Assembly: GCA_004325065.1 (NCBI GenBank)
Contig: PITI01000450.1
Location: forward strand, 1-12,248
DNA: 12,248 bases
Direction of reading: 5' to 3'
From: Hamiltosporidium magnivora
Lineage: Eukaryota > Microsporidia > Dubosqiidae
Shown: positions 1 through 8,780 of the stretch, piece by piece
Layout of the letters: each line of letters opens with the position of its first letter
How positions within the stretch are numbered: position 1 is the stretch's first letter
Notes under the pieces: generated by a model
Databases searched by the model: none
Told to the model about the DNA's origin: nothing
Seen by the model: only the letters and a program-made list of their open reading frames with translations
Position numbers and translations under genes: made by a program

Positions 1-1
1 C

Positions 2-100
2 CATCTTGAAGAGTCACTAACGCTCACAAGCTCATTTTTCCTTGAATATTGCAATGAAAACAATAAAAATAATTACCGATTAAGAAAATTTACAATGTAA
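2..100 (+). CDS. C-terminal end of a truncated gene, function unknown
   Basis: This looks like the last 32 codons of a gene that starts left of the window. Frame 2 is open from the edge to a TAA at 98-100 and contains EESLTLTSSFF, then an Asn-rich stretch, then YRLRKFTM at the end. The other two + frames stop within six codons. One - strand frame is also open to the edge, but it has no ATG inside its open segment, so it cannot be a gene start without help. Base composition is richer in G+C over the first 60 bases and falls to poly-T/poly-A right after the stop, as expected at a coding boundary in such a genome. The tail shows no recognisable domain. It could be a chance open frame; I favour a real gene end. 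Confidence 0.42.
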   Translation, partial: HLEESLTLTSSFFLEYCNENNKNNYRLRKFTM

Positions 101-336
101 TTTTTTTTAAAAAAATTTCTATTTAATTTCGAAACAAATTGTGTGAGGAATTCTGACACTTCGAACAAAAGTTTTCATTCTTTAAAGTATTGTCTTGCAT
201 TTAACCAAAAAATATTGCGAATTTTCTATTTTATTTGTCAAATATGCTAAAATAGAAAATCGAATTATTTGATGCGGATTTTAAGTTTTATATTTCTATG
301 TTGTATTAACTAAAATCATTCGTTCTTATCGACTGA

Positions 337-348
337 TATAAATTTAAA
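337..348 (+). promoter_or_regulatory. AAATTT-type / TATA-like upstream element of the MBOAT gene
   Basis: TATAAATTTAAA lies about 48-59 bases before the ATG at 396, in an otherwise featureless AT-rich gap (101-395). Microsporidian genes have been described with an AAATTT-like element upstream of a CCC-like start signal, and this site has that sequence and order. Such words are common by chance in this composition (a similar one occurs at 2035-2047 with no gene), so only the position relative to the gene supports it. Confidence 0.3.
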
Positions 349-392
349 TGCTAATTGGTTAATAAAAACAGAAAAATACAAAAAAATCGAAA

Positions 393-395
393 CCC
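393..395 (+). promoter_or_regulatory. CCC start-site signal abutting the MBOAT start codon
   Basis: CCC occupies the three bases directly before ATG (context GAAACCCATG) in a region where C is rare. CCC-like or GGG-like triplets just before the start codon are a described feature of microsporidian genes, where 5' leaders are very short. The signal decides the start at 396 over the in-frame ATG seven codons in, and it is the best lineage clue in the window. No purine-rich bacterial ribosome binding site is present. Confidence 0.5.
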
Positions 396-1562
396 ATGAA
401 CAAAATAGTAGAAATGCCGGAATTTAGATATATTCTTGCACTTTTTCTAACATATATTATTACTTTCGGTTTAAAATTGACAAAAAGAACAAATTTGTTT
501 CCTCTATTCAGCTTATGTTGCATTTTGATAGCATTTGGTATTATTGACGTAATCTTCTTTTTGGTGGTTGTTTTTTCAAATCTTTCTGTCTTATATTTGT
601 TCAAACGAACTGAAAGAATACGTTTTATAATGACTGGAAGTAATATTCTTGGTTTACTTTTATACCAACAATTGAATAATTTTATTAAAGGAATTTATGG
701 TGAAAGACTCGGGCCAAATATAAGTGGACCTCTAATGATGCTCGTAATCAAGATGTATTATTTGGGAAAGGAGTATGATTTTTCTACGCACACCATTTAT
801 AATCTTATAAGTTATATCTTTTATCTTCCCAGTATTTTGGTAGGTCCAGCACCATCATTTAAAGGATTTATTGAAAGACCAAAACAAACTAAAAAATATA
901 TTTTGTTCTCACTTCGAGTATTAATGGAGTCTTTTATTTTTATGGGACTTCATTTACTTATAAGAAGTAAGTTTAGTGTTGAAAAAATGTTGGAAATGCA
1001 AAAAAGTAATTTCTTTAAGAATTTTTTGTTTCTGTATGTATTTAGCTTCGGTTTTAGATGTAAGTACTATTTTGTTTGGACTTTTGCACATTCTGTATTT
1101 TCATTGGATGGATATACAAATCAAAAAAATATTTTTCCGTTAAGTGTGGAATTTTCTACAAATATCAAAGGTGTTACAGATTCATGGAATATCTGTACAA
1201 ATAAGTGGCTTAAAGATTGCGTATTCGTTCCTTTAAAAGGATATTCGATTTTTATGGCCAGTCTAGCAACCTTTTTTGTTTCTGCTATATGGCATGGTTT
1301 AAACTGGTGTTATTTCCTTATGTTCTTAAGTTTTGGTCTCATTATACCCTTCATAAGAAACAACATAAGAATTTATAAAAAATATCTCAACGATTCAATT
1401 TGTAAATTTGTTTGTTTATTCCAAATGATGGCAATAGTTTCCTATTTTTCTGTTCCATTCATCACCCTGGATTTAGATAAAACATTTTCCATTTGGAAAA
1501 ATGTAAATTTTTATGGGCATATTTTTGTGTTGTTGAGTGGTTTCGGTATGCTTTTGAGTTAA
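396..1562 (+). CDS. MBOAT family lysophospholipid O-acyltransferase (Ale1/LPCAT-like)
   Basis: Probable membrane-bound O-acyltransferase that transfers a fatty acyl group from acyl-CoA to a lysophospholipid, remodelling membrane lipids in the ER or nuclear envelope. The 388 residues are almost entirely hydrophobic helices, roughly at 10-28, 34-68, 76-92, 137-152, 170-190, 205-222, 284-320, 338-362 and 372-387. The MBOAT signature is clear: VGPAP at 149-153, then SWNICTNKWLK at 263-273 with N265 as the likely catalytic Asn, then SAIWHGLNW from 296 with H300 as the catalytic His. The Asn-His spacing of 35 is close to that in LPCAT3-type enzymes. The TNKWLK wording and the LATFFVSAIWHG block point to the Ale1/LPCAT branch rather than DGAT1, ACAT, Porcupine or bacterial DltB. 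It is shorter than yeast Ale1 (about 620 residues) because it lacks the hydrophilic C-terminal tail; it ends at MLLS with no KKxx-type retrieval motif. G+C is about 30%, well above the flanks. The fold and family are secure; the lipid substrate is inferred. Confidence 0.93.
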   Translation: MNKIVEMPEFRYILALFLTYIITFGLKLTKRTNLFPLFSLCCILIAFGIIDVIFFLVVVFSNLSVLYLFKRTERIRFIMTGSNILGLLLYQQLNNFIKGIYGERLGPNISGPLMMLVIKMYYLGKEYDFSTHTIYNLISYIFYLPSILVGPAPSFKGFIERPKQTKKYILFSLRVLMESFIFMGLHLLIRSKFSVEKMLEMQKSNFFKNFLFLYVFSFGFRCKYYFVWTFAHSVFSLDGYTNQKNIFPLSVEFSTNIKGVTDSWNICTNKWLKDCVFVPLKGYSIFMASLATFFVSAIWHGLNWCYFLMFLSFGLIIPFIRNNIRIYKKYLNDSICKFVCLFQMMAIVSYFSVPFITLDLDKTFSIWKNVNFYGHIFVLLSGFGMLLS

Positions 1563-4240
1563 ATAATATTTAAAATATACTTTTTATCTAAAAATTTATT
1601 TATAATATGTAGGGGCTACACATTCAATGATTAGAAATTTAGATTTTTAAAAAAACAAGTTAAAAATAAAAACCTTTTTAGAAAACAACATATATTACTA
1701 AAAATAGAAAAAATAAAATTAATTTAGTGCTATTTACGGATTTTTTATATATTGGTATTTTATTTCAGAATAACTAATTTAAATTAGAATCAATAAAACG
1801 TTTTTTTTTAATAATTCGTTAATGGAATGGAATTATTTTATTTTCAGCATCAAAACCGATTAAGTTTATTTGAAGTAAATTTAATTATTTTGAGTAACAA
1901 TAATACAAAAAGCAATGTAGAGAATAAATTTTTAGTAATTCTTAATTTATATTTTAAGAATTTAAAACCTTGAAAAATTAGTTTCAATTCGAATTGAATA
2001 CCAAAATTTTTTTCATTAAGCTCAATTAATTCGTATAAATTTAAATTGGAAAATCATTACCAAAGATCTTAAAATAATGATTAAAATTTTAATTTTACAG
2101 TTGGTTAATAAAAGTATATAGTATTAATTTGGATATTGAAGAATTTACAGGCTCGACGTAAAATATATGCCTATATAATTTGGAATAAAAAAAATAATAA
2201 TCACTTGAAATTCAGATAATAACTGATTGATTTATTGTAAGAAATTATTTTTTTATCATATTTCACTATAGCATTTATATAAATACAAATCAGATTAATT
2301 CATAGATTCTTTATTAAAACTAGATAGATTAATTTAAAAATTTTTTATTTTGTATTCTAATGAAAAAAACATTTAAAACAAATGTATAATTTTCTCCTAG
2401 ATATTGAAAAAATGTATTATAAGCAATTAAAATATACAAAGTAAAGATCAATTTAATAATTAAATCTATGGAAAATAGATTTAAAATATATTTTGCTTAT
2501 AATTCTGTTTACTTGGTTTACTACATTTATATTTATTTTCGCCTGAATGTTTTATTCAAATGTTTGTTTACTCTGGTTGAAAAGGTTCTTAGTCGAATAA
2601 AATATTTAAATATATTGTACCATTTGACACATAAAAATAAAAATCTTATTGTTTTTATTTCCAGCAAATTCGTTAAATAGAAAAATTCTTTTTGTTTTAA
2701 AAAAATATATTTTCGAAAAGTTCCAGTTTAAGGTTGTATATTATAAAACTGAATTAATATTTAAATTTCAAATAAAGCTTTGAAAAATTGCATATAGTCT
2801 ATTTTTGATTTGGTCAGGTAATTCCTCTGAATGTTTTAACAAATTAATTTCTAAAAATAAGAATATTTATATGGTTTATTGCCAATTAGTTCATAGAAAA
2901 ATATTTTCTTGCTTATATTTAGTAAATAATTAAAAGTTTACTAAACGAAGTAAAAAGTTAAAATATACTAAAATGAAGTTAATATAGTGAATGTAATAAC
3001 CTTTTTTATCTTGTTTAAATACAAAGTTATTTTTCTCATAATTTAAGACAAACATAATATTTTTAGAATTAGAGATTGCGAATTTGAAATAATTTAGAAT
3101 TATATTCGAATATTTTTATAGAAAGTTTTGAATATCTAAATATGCTTAGATGCAGACATTTAAATTTTTTTCGGAGTTTTTTATAATCATAGCCGCTAGA
3201 TTTTTATGTAATAATGTATTTTCATATTATATTAAGAGTTCAAACTAAAAAAAAGAATAATATTTCTATTTTTTGTAAATTTCATATTTTTGACAATAAT
3301 CCTAACTTATATTCTCAATAAAATAATAATATCTTTTATTTGTAAAACAGAGTATTATTAGTGGTTTTAATTTAATTTACTTGATAGATCATTAGTTTTA
3401 AAGAGCAGAAATGCCAGAATATATGATCGGGTCTCTTTGACGATATATATGAACATTAAGCTTTTTAATAAATACTGGTGCTCATATCCAACCAATTTAA
3501 ATGCAGTTTTTTATTTGAATTTACTTTGTATATTTTTGTAAACCAATTTTTCTTTATATAAAGAATGAATCAAATATATTTGTAATTCTTTGTGAATATT
3601 TTTTACAAGAGCTTTTTTTATTTTAAGTATAATTATATAAAAGAAATCCGAAAGATAAATTAATAGTGCTTACTGTTAATGAATCAAAAATTTAATGTTT
3701 TCAGATTGTAAAGTATAGATTGCAGTTTTTAGTTTTGTTTTACCTGTCTGAAATATAATAAATTAAAGATACATTACGAACATCTGGAAATGTTTGGATT
3801 TACCCAAAAGATTTTTTTATAATCTAGTTAGAAATAAATTGCGCCCTTTTTTTTAAAAAACAAAAAATCAAATAAAAACTATAGATTTTATTGGTTTATA
3901 TTGTGATTTTTTACATGTTCTATCAGTTTTCCTATTTCATAGCTCGTATAAAATATTGAAATTTCGAAAATTATCTTTATTCGAAATTAAAGAATTGTTA
4001 AAATAATCATCATTTTAAATATGCATTGAGGCAAAAGTTAAAATTTATTTGGATCAAATTTCCAATCTTATACATTTTACAAATATTCAACTAAAATATG
4101 AAAGATATTTTATGAGAGATTGTTTTTGCGGGCTTTATTCACATTCATATTCTATCGTATTTAAATATTTTTCCTTATTTTGATCTCAAGCTTTAATTTC
4201 GGTTGTTTTATTTACCTTTGAGTATTCATTGATAAATATT
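1563..4240. other. AT-rich spacer downstream of the MBOAT gene, no gene seen
   Basis: This stretch has about 20% G+C or less and only short open frames. The longest ATG frame (2468-2680, +, 70 codons) is a Phe/Tyr/Ile/Leu-rich chance product in my judgement, with no CCC signal at its start. AATAAA at 1665-1670 lies about 100 bases past the MBOAT stop and could act in 3'-end formation, but the word is too common here to count. A slightly richer patch at about 3400-3490 shows no open frame or RNA fold I recognise. I see no tRNA or rRNA in it. Confidence 0.6.
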
Positions 4241-4256
4241 TATTCTTCTTTGTTGT

Positions 4257-4271
4257 GTATGTATGTATGTA
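4257..4271. repeat. GTAT microsatellite, about 3.75 copies
   Basis: GTATGTATGTATGTA is a perfect tetranucleotide run directly before the first of two small hairpins. It is short and probably arose by replication slippage; no function is implied. Confidence 0.6.
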
Positions 4272-4954
4272 GCAATATGAATTGCTTGTGTTCTCGCATC
4301 CCTGAGACATGTAATTAATGTCTCTCATGAATCATATAAGAGTTAAGTTGGCTAGTTTTTTTGTGGATCTACTGAAATGTTTTTACTATATTTTAAAATT
4401 ACATTGACTAAAACCGAGTCTCTTTTTCACTTATTTCAGGTTTTAGAACCAAGTTATATTGTATTTGATTACAATACGATCCGGGCTATTATAAAAAGAT
4501 ATTATCCCTATTACTAGAATCACAAACAAGAATTGACACATTAACCTATAAGTCGATCATCTTTTGTTTCTCCGTTCATACAATTTTAAAAAACCTAATT
4601 AAGTAATTAAGAATTCATTGAACAATAATATATTATTTCTTATCCAAAACAAAGAGTTGAGAGTTCATAACCATTATAAAAACTTACTGCTTTGGAATGA
4701 GCGTGTAGAATTATTTGAAAATTATTGTTTACATTATAGTGAGATATAAAATACAGTAGATCCATAAGCCAATCTCATATAATCTCGAGTGATAACAGAT
4801 TAAATGAAGACTAGAATACGTAAGAAGTATCTAAAGCAGGGATATATTTTTTCTTATTCCGATTCTCATATAAGTTATTATACCGATTCCTACACTTATT
4901 TTCAGAAATACATTTTTATGTTTTTTTGATTATGTGACTCTTAATTCGATTTTA

Positions 4955-5008
4955 GGACTCGAACTTATATTTATTTAAGAAAAGTAGAGTTGACACCAAA
5001 CTACCCTA
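4955..5008 (-). other. tRNA-like internal promoter pair (A box and B box), not a complete tRNA
   Basis: On the - strand, TAGGGTAGTTTGG (5008-4996) fits the eukaryotic tRNA A box and AGTTCGAGTCC (4965-4955) matches the B-box consensus except for its first base. The distance from the position-8 T to the T-loop TTC is 45 bases, as in a real tRNA. A four-pair D stem forms (GGGT with ACTC), although its loop is 12 bases, one more than usual. An anticodon-loop-like CTTAAAT (which would read UAA, Leu) follows. However, the T stem has two mismatches, the acceptor strands do not pair, no long variable arm exists, and no T-run terminator follows. It may be a decayed tRNA, a tRNA-derived SINE head, or chance. 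Confidence 0.2.
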
Positions 5009-5090
5009 TTATGTCATGTATTATCGTCATACCCGGGTATTTTTCAATATATAAATTCTCTACATGCTTCATACAATATTAATTTCGAAA

Positions 5091-7190
5091 ATATTGACAC
5101 GTATATTTTAATTTTACAAAATACATTATTGTACTATAAAATTTTCTTCAGTTTCAAATATATTTTTTTGTGATATTGGGAAAAAGCTAAAACAAATTGA
5201 AACATTCAAGTTTATATACTATATAAATATTCCTTGATTTATTTATTCAACATAATTCAAAAATTTAGCTTCTATCTATAAAAATATTTTATAATATTAA
5301 TGTATTCATTTAAGGCATCAATTTCCAAACCAATTAATATATATTCCCGATAAACAGATACTCGATATACAAACTCTAGAATTTTACATTTTAAAAAATT
5401 ATATTGATACATTTAAAAATTTTAGCATATAGCCACACTTCTATTATAACCTAGAACCTTTTAAACAATCATTTAATTAGTTAAATATATAAATAATATA
5501 AGTTTGAAATGAGAGGTAGGATAAAGTAAAGATGTACAATTGAAAATAGTTAAATGTATTCAAATTCTAATATATTTTAAATACGTAAATATATATTCAA
5601 AGAAACAACTTTATTCAATCTTTTGAAACGAAAAAGTATAAGGCGAATGCTTAGAAAATGATGGATATAGTATAAACAATTAATTTTGCAATTTAGAATC
5701 AACGACTTTGGATTAATTGCTTATTATAAACATAATTGTTTTAATTATATTCGTTGTCAAAACCTCAATCATGAAATATATCAGTCACATCAAATTGAAA
5801 ATATATTCGCCCTAACATTTTCAAAAAGGTAAATTTTTCAAAAAAAATATGAATATAAATAGCACACAATAATATATAAGTAGAATTTCTAAACACAGCG
5901 ATTTTAGATTAAAGAAAATAACATCGTATTATTTTTTAAATATTAATCTTCATAAATGAGTTGGATTTAATATTCCACTATCTCTATGTGTATGTTTCTG
6001 TTTGATTTTTATCGAGTAAAACAGCCTTGTAAAAATATTTGTTAAATATAGTAATTATTGAATATTGTTTTTGAACATGTAAAATCCGGTTTGTAAAGTG
6101 AGATACTTTTCACTCATAACACAAATGAGTAAGACAAACAAAATATATTGTAATGAATCTAACCAATTAATCAATTATTTTCAAAGCTAACACAATAATA
6201 TCCTTCAAAGGATTTAACAATAAAAAAAAGATATTTTGTGAAAAATAGTAGAATTACTATATTTGAAAACCTCGAAAATACTTTATTAATATGTGAAACA
6301 AAAACTTCTTATATAAGCTTTTGAATTACAATAGAGTTTTATCGAATTTTTACACTCGAATTTTAGAAATATAACATTATATTAATTAATTGGAGTAACT
6401 ATAGAAAAAGTATTTGTTTAAAAACTAGTTCATGTATATGTGCTATTATTTTGAAAGTTGTGCTCAATATTAAATTCAGAAATTTTTAAAATATTTTTTG
6501 ATACAAATGATTATACAAAAATTCAGCCTATTTATATTATGATTAAAAAAGTTCAAAATAAAAGATAAGCCAGATTCGATTCTTACAGATATAAGTTTTA
6601 AACAAGAATAGGAACATAAAACCATAAAATTGAGTAGTATTATCAACAAATATTTAATACTTAAGAATAGTACAAACGTATATTTTTTTGATTATTTTAT
6701 GCATTTGTAGACTTAAGTAAATTCAAGAAGGAAAACTTAAAAACTAAGTAGTTTTGAAAATATTATGATCATGGTTTGTATAGAACTAAAATGGTCTATA
6801 AATTTAAATACGACATCGAAAATTTAATTGAGTATTCTTTGAAGGATAGAATTAGCTATGTTATATTTATTATGAATAAATAGGGCAAAGCCATGTATTT
6901 TCAAGAGAAACATACATTATTTTGCTTGAAGAGCATTGGGTACACATGTTTTAATTAATGTTCTCAGCCAGAATGCTTTATATAAATATTATTAAAATAG
7001 TTTAAAAAAGAAATTTACTATTATATACAAATAAATCAAAAAGATCTGAATTGATGTGAAACATCTCAAATAAAGATTTTGTAAATTTAAAAAAATATAT
7101 TCTACGACATAGAAAGTGTGATTATAAAAACCTTTGATACAACTTAATATTATCCATTATATGAATCAGTAATTTTCCGAGAATGGTGAA
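5091..7190. other. AT-rich spacer, nothing recognisable
   Basis: This is about 2.1 kb of near-background sequence with no ATG-started open frame of 64 codons or more, and I found no tRNA-like or rRNA-like segment in it. A small richer patch at 6880-6985 has two overlapping open frames of 23-26 codons on the + strand, which is within chance. I can support nothing further here. Confidence 0.6.
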
Positions 7191-7879
7191 ACCTCTCTGC
7201 GAAATTTTTAATAGATTCAAAATTTAAGGCACCAATAACAGCGTTTTGATTAGAAATATAAATCTTAGGATCTATTCATAAATTTTTCACAACCAAGGAT
7301 TGTTCGTAAAAATAAAACATGAAACCCTCTAAAACGGTTGATCGATTTTAAATTTTATTTGCAATAACAAATGTTAAAGATCCTCCTTTCTAGGGGGTAT
7401 GAACTCATAATAAAACCCTTAAAATTATATTTTTCTACTTTTCGTAGTTTTCTGTTTTATAACAAATTTGTTCGGATTTTTTATGGCATTCTTACCAATA
7501 CTTAAGCATTTGTTTAGTTGAATTTATGTTTGAAAGCCATTTCCAAGATATCCAGTTGTAGTAGAATAATGCAAAAAAAATTATAACGACTGAAGTTAAA
7601 ATATTTGTAATAAACACAAGAAGAACGCTATTTAGTTATTGAATTGCCTTATAATCACAACCCGTATGAAACTATTTTTTAGAAAAAAGAAAAACAAAAT
7701 TTACGTTTAAGCCAATTAAAAAAGCTGGGTGTGATAGAAATACTTGATAAACCTAAATGAGGAAAAAAGAATTAATAAGTTAAACTTTTAAGAAAATAAA
7801 AACAAATAGACAGAATAGAAATAATTTTCTGAATATAAAATAACCAGTAGTTTAATTAGGAATTACTCGAAACGTATAA

Positions 7880-8024
7880 AAAAGCAAATATGAAAGACCA
7901 AAAAAAAGTATACGAGAAAACAGATTAGGTGATTATATAAAGGCTAAAGAAAAGATTAAAAAATGAAGACCAGATAATGACGGTATAGCAGCTAATCGGC
8001 ATTTTTTTTGTTTTTTTGTGAAAT
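7880..8024 (+). pseudogene. Possible decayed coding fragment, faintly reverse-transcriptase-like
   Basis: Frame 2 is open from just after a TAA at 7877 to a TGA at 8022-8024, with one internal TGA at 7964-7966. The peptide is strongly charged and mixed (for example YERPKKSIRENRLGDYIK before the stop and RPDNDGIAANRHFF after it), unlike the Phe/Tyr/Ile/Leu-rich products of random AT-rich DNA. G+C over 7861-8000 is 30%, matching the MBOAT gene rather than the spacer. The internal TGA falls where a Trp (TGG) would give K-W-R-x-x-x-D-G-I, a pattern like the region at the start of non-LTR retrotransposon reverse-transcriptase domains. That resemblance is from memory and weak. No downstream catalytic Asp-Asp motif was found. 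If real, it is an old, non-functional element remnant. Confidence 0.22.
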
Positions 8025-8615
8025 GAAAATTAAAGTTCGTTTCTAAAGAGTAAAGGTTAGTATTATAAGAATGAAATAAAAAAATAGGGATTTTTAATTT
8101 TCGAATATTCACACTGTAGAAAGAAATAAATTAATATTGTGTATTTCGTTGCCAAATAGTTTTTATTTAGATTGTATGATTTATAACGGCAATACAATTT
8201 TGGGATAAATATTTTCTTTTAACCGAACTAAAAATCAAAATATTTGCTTCCTAAAGATTTTAAGTTATTCATTTAAAGTTCAGAATATTTTGAAAATTTA
8301 AAGAAATATGCTGATAAATTTATATATTATTTGACATATATTCAAATTATTATTAAGTGGTTTATTTACTCCTGTCACTAAATTATATATGCCAGATCGT
8401 TTATATTGTATTTATTCTTTAGTAATTTCTTATTATATTCATTCTCTGCCTTAAGATTCAATGATCTTGTTTAGGAGTCCAAGTGCTTTTATTTCATAAC
8501 TGTTTTCTAGCTAGGTTTCTATAAAATAAACACTTAAATATATTTTAATTTAAGATCCATTTTTGATTATAATGTGTTTTATACTTATTTACTCACTTAT
8601 TACATTCCCATCTTA

Positions 8616-8780
8616 CCTCTCAGTGTCGAGGACGAACAACTGGAAATTTTCCAATTTCTTTTAATCTGTTGTAACTTGGGAATAGGGGATTTGCCTATAG
8701 ATCCAGTGTAGTTTATATTTCACCAAAATGCCAACAATTATTTTCAAAACAATTTTACACACTAATCGCCGACGAGATAG
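8616..8780 (-). pseudogene. Possible decayed coding fragment in the most G+C-rich spacer island
   Basis: On the - strand a 39-codon open segment (8780-8664) is followed by one TAA (8663-8661) and a further 15 open codons. Local G+C is about 36%, the highest of any comparable stretch outside the genes. The peptide has basic residues at its start (SRRRLVCK), a hydrophobic helix, then IYRQIPYSQVTTD, with the stop falling where many transposases of the Merlin/IS1016 (ISXO2-like) type have Trp in a T-x-x-D-W helix-turn-helix ending. This comparison is shape-level only. The same frame continues upstream with about 25 more open codons beyond two stops. The + strand also has open frames here (8537-8660, and CSLYFTKMPT onward to 8787), so the strand is uncertain. 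It could also be an unrelated gene relic. Confidence 0.18.

Larger units (their letters stand above)
4241..5090. other. Patchy G+C-elevated island, possible decayed gene or mobile element
   Basis: Several sub-blocks here reach 29-30% G+C against about 20% around them. In order: a GTAT microsatellite (4257-4271), two adjacent small hairpins (4271-4286 and 4304-4324), a + strand frame of 63 codons with a single TGA (4412-4606), a tRNA-like A/B-box pair on the - strand (4955-5008), and the 12-base palindrome ATACCCGGGTAT (5029-5040). The - strand over 4412-4606 is also nearly open, so the coding strand cannot be chosen from sequence alone. The simplest reading is old sequence with former coding or element origin that has drifted towards the AT-rich background. 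Function is unknown. Confidence 0.3.

Noticed and set aside
1..82. - strand frame open to the left edge (reads ELVSVSDSSRW towards the edge)
   Set aside because: It has no ATG within the open part and begins after a stop inside the window, so a leftward gene could not start here. The + strand frame explains the boundary better.
355..367. 13-base exact repeat TTGGTTAATAAAA, also at 2101-2113, with TATAAATTTAAAT before both
   Set aside because: Dozens of 13-base exact matches are expected by chance in this composition, and the spacing between the two words differs (5 versus 53 bases).
359..604. 81-codon open frame on the - strand
   Set aside because: It lies antisense to the start of the MBOAT gene, is Lys/Phe-rich, and has no start signal; it is a shadow of the real frame.
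1983..1998. Perfect 16-base palindrome TTCAATTCGAATTGAA
   Set aside because: About two palindromes of this length are expected by chance in 12 kb of this composition.
2468..2680. 70-codon + frame, Phe/Tyr/Leu/Lys-rich
   Set aside because: One or two ORFs this long are expected by chance at about 80% A+T. It has no CCC signal and its composition resembles the spacer. Its hydrophobic look follows from T-rich codons.
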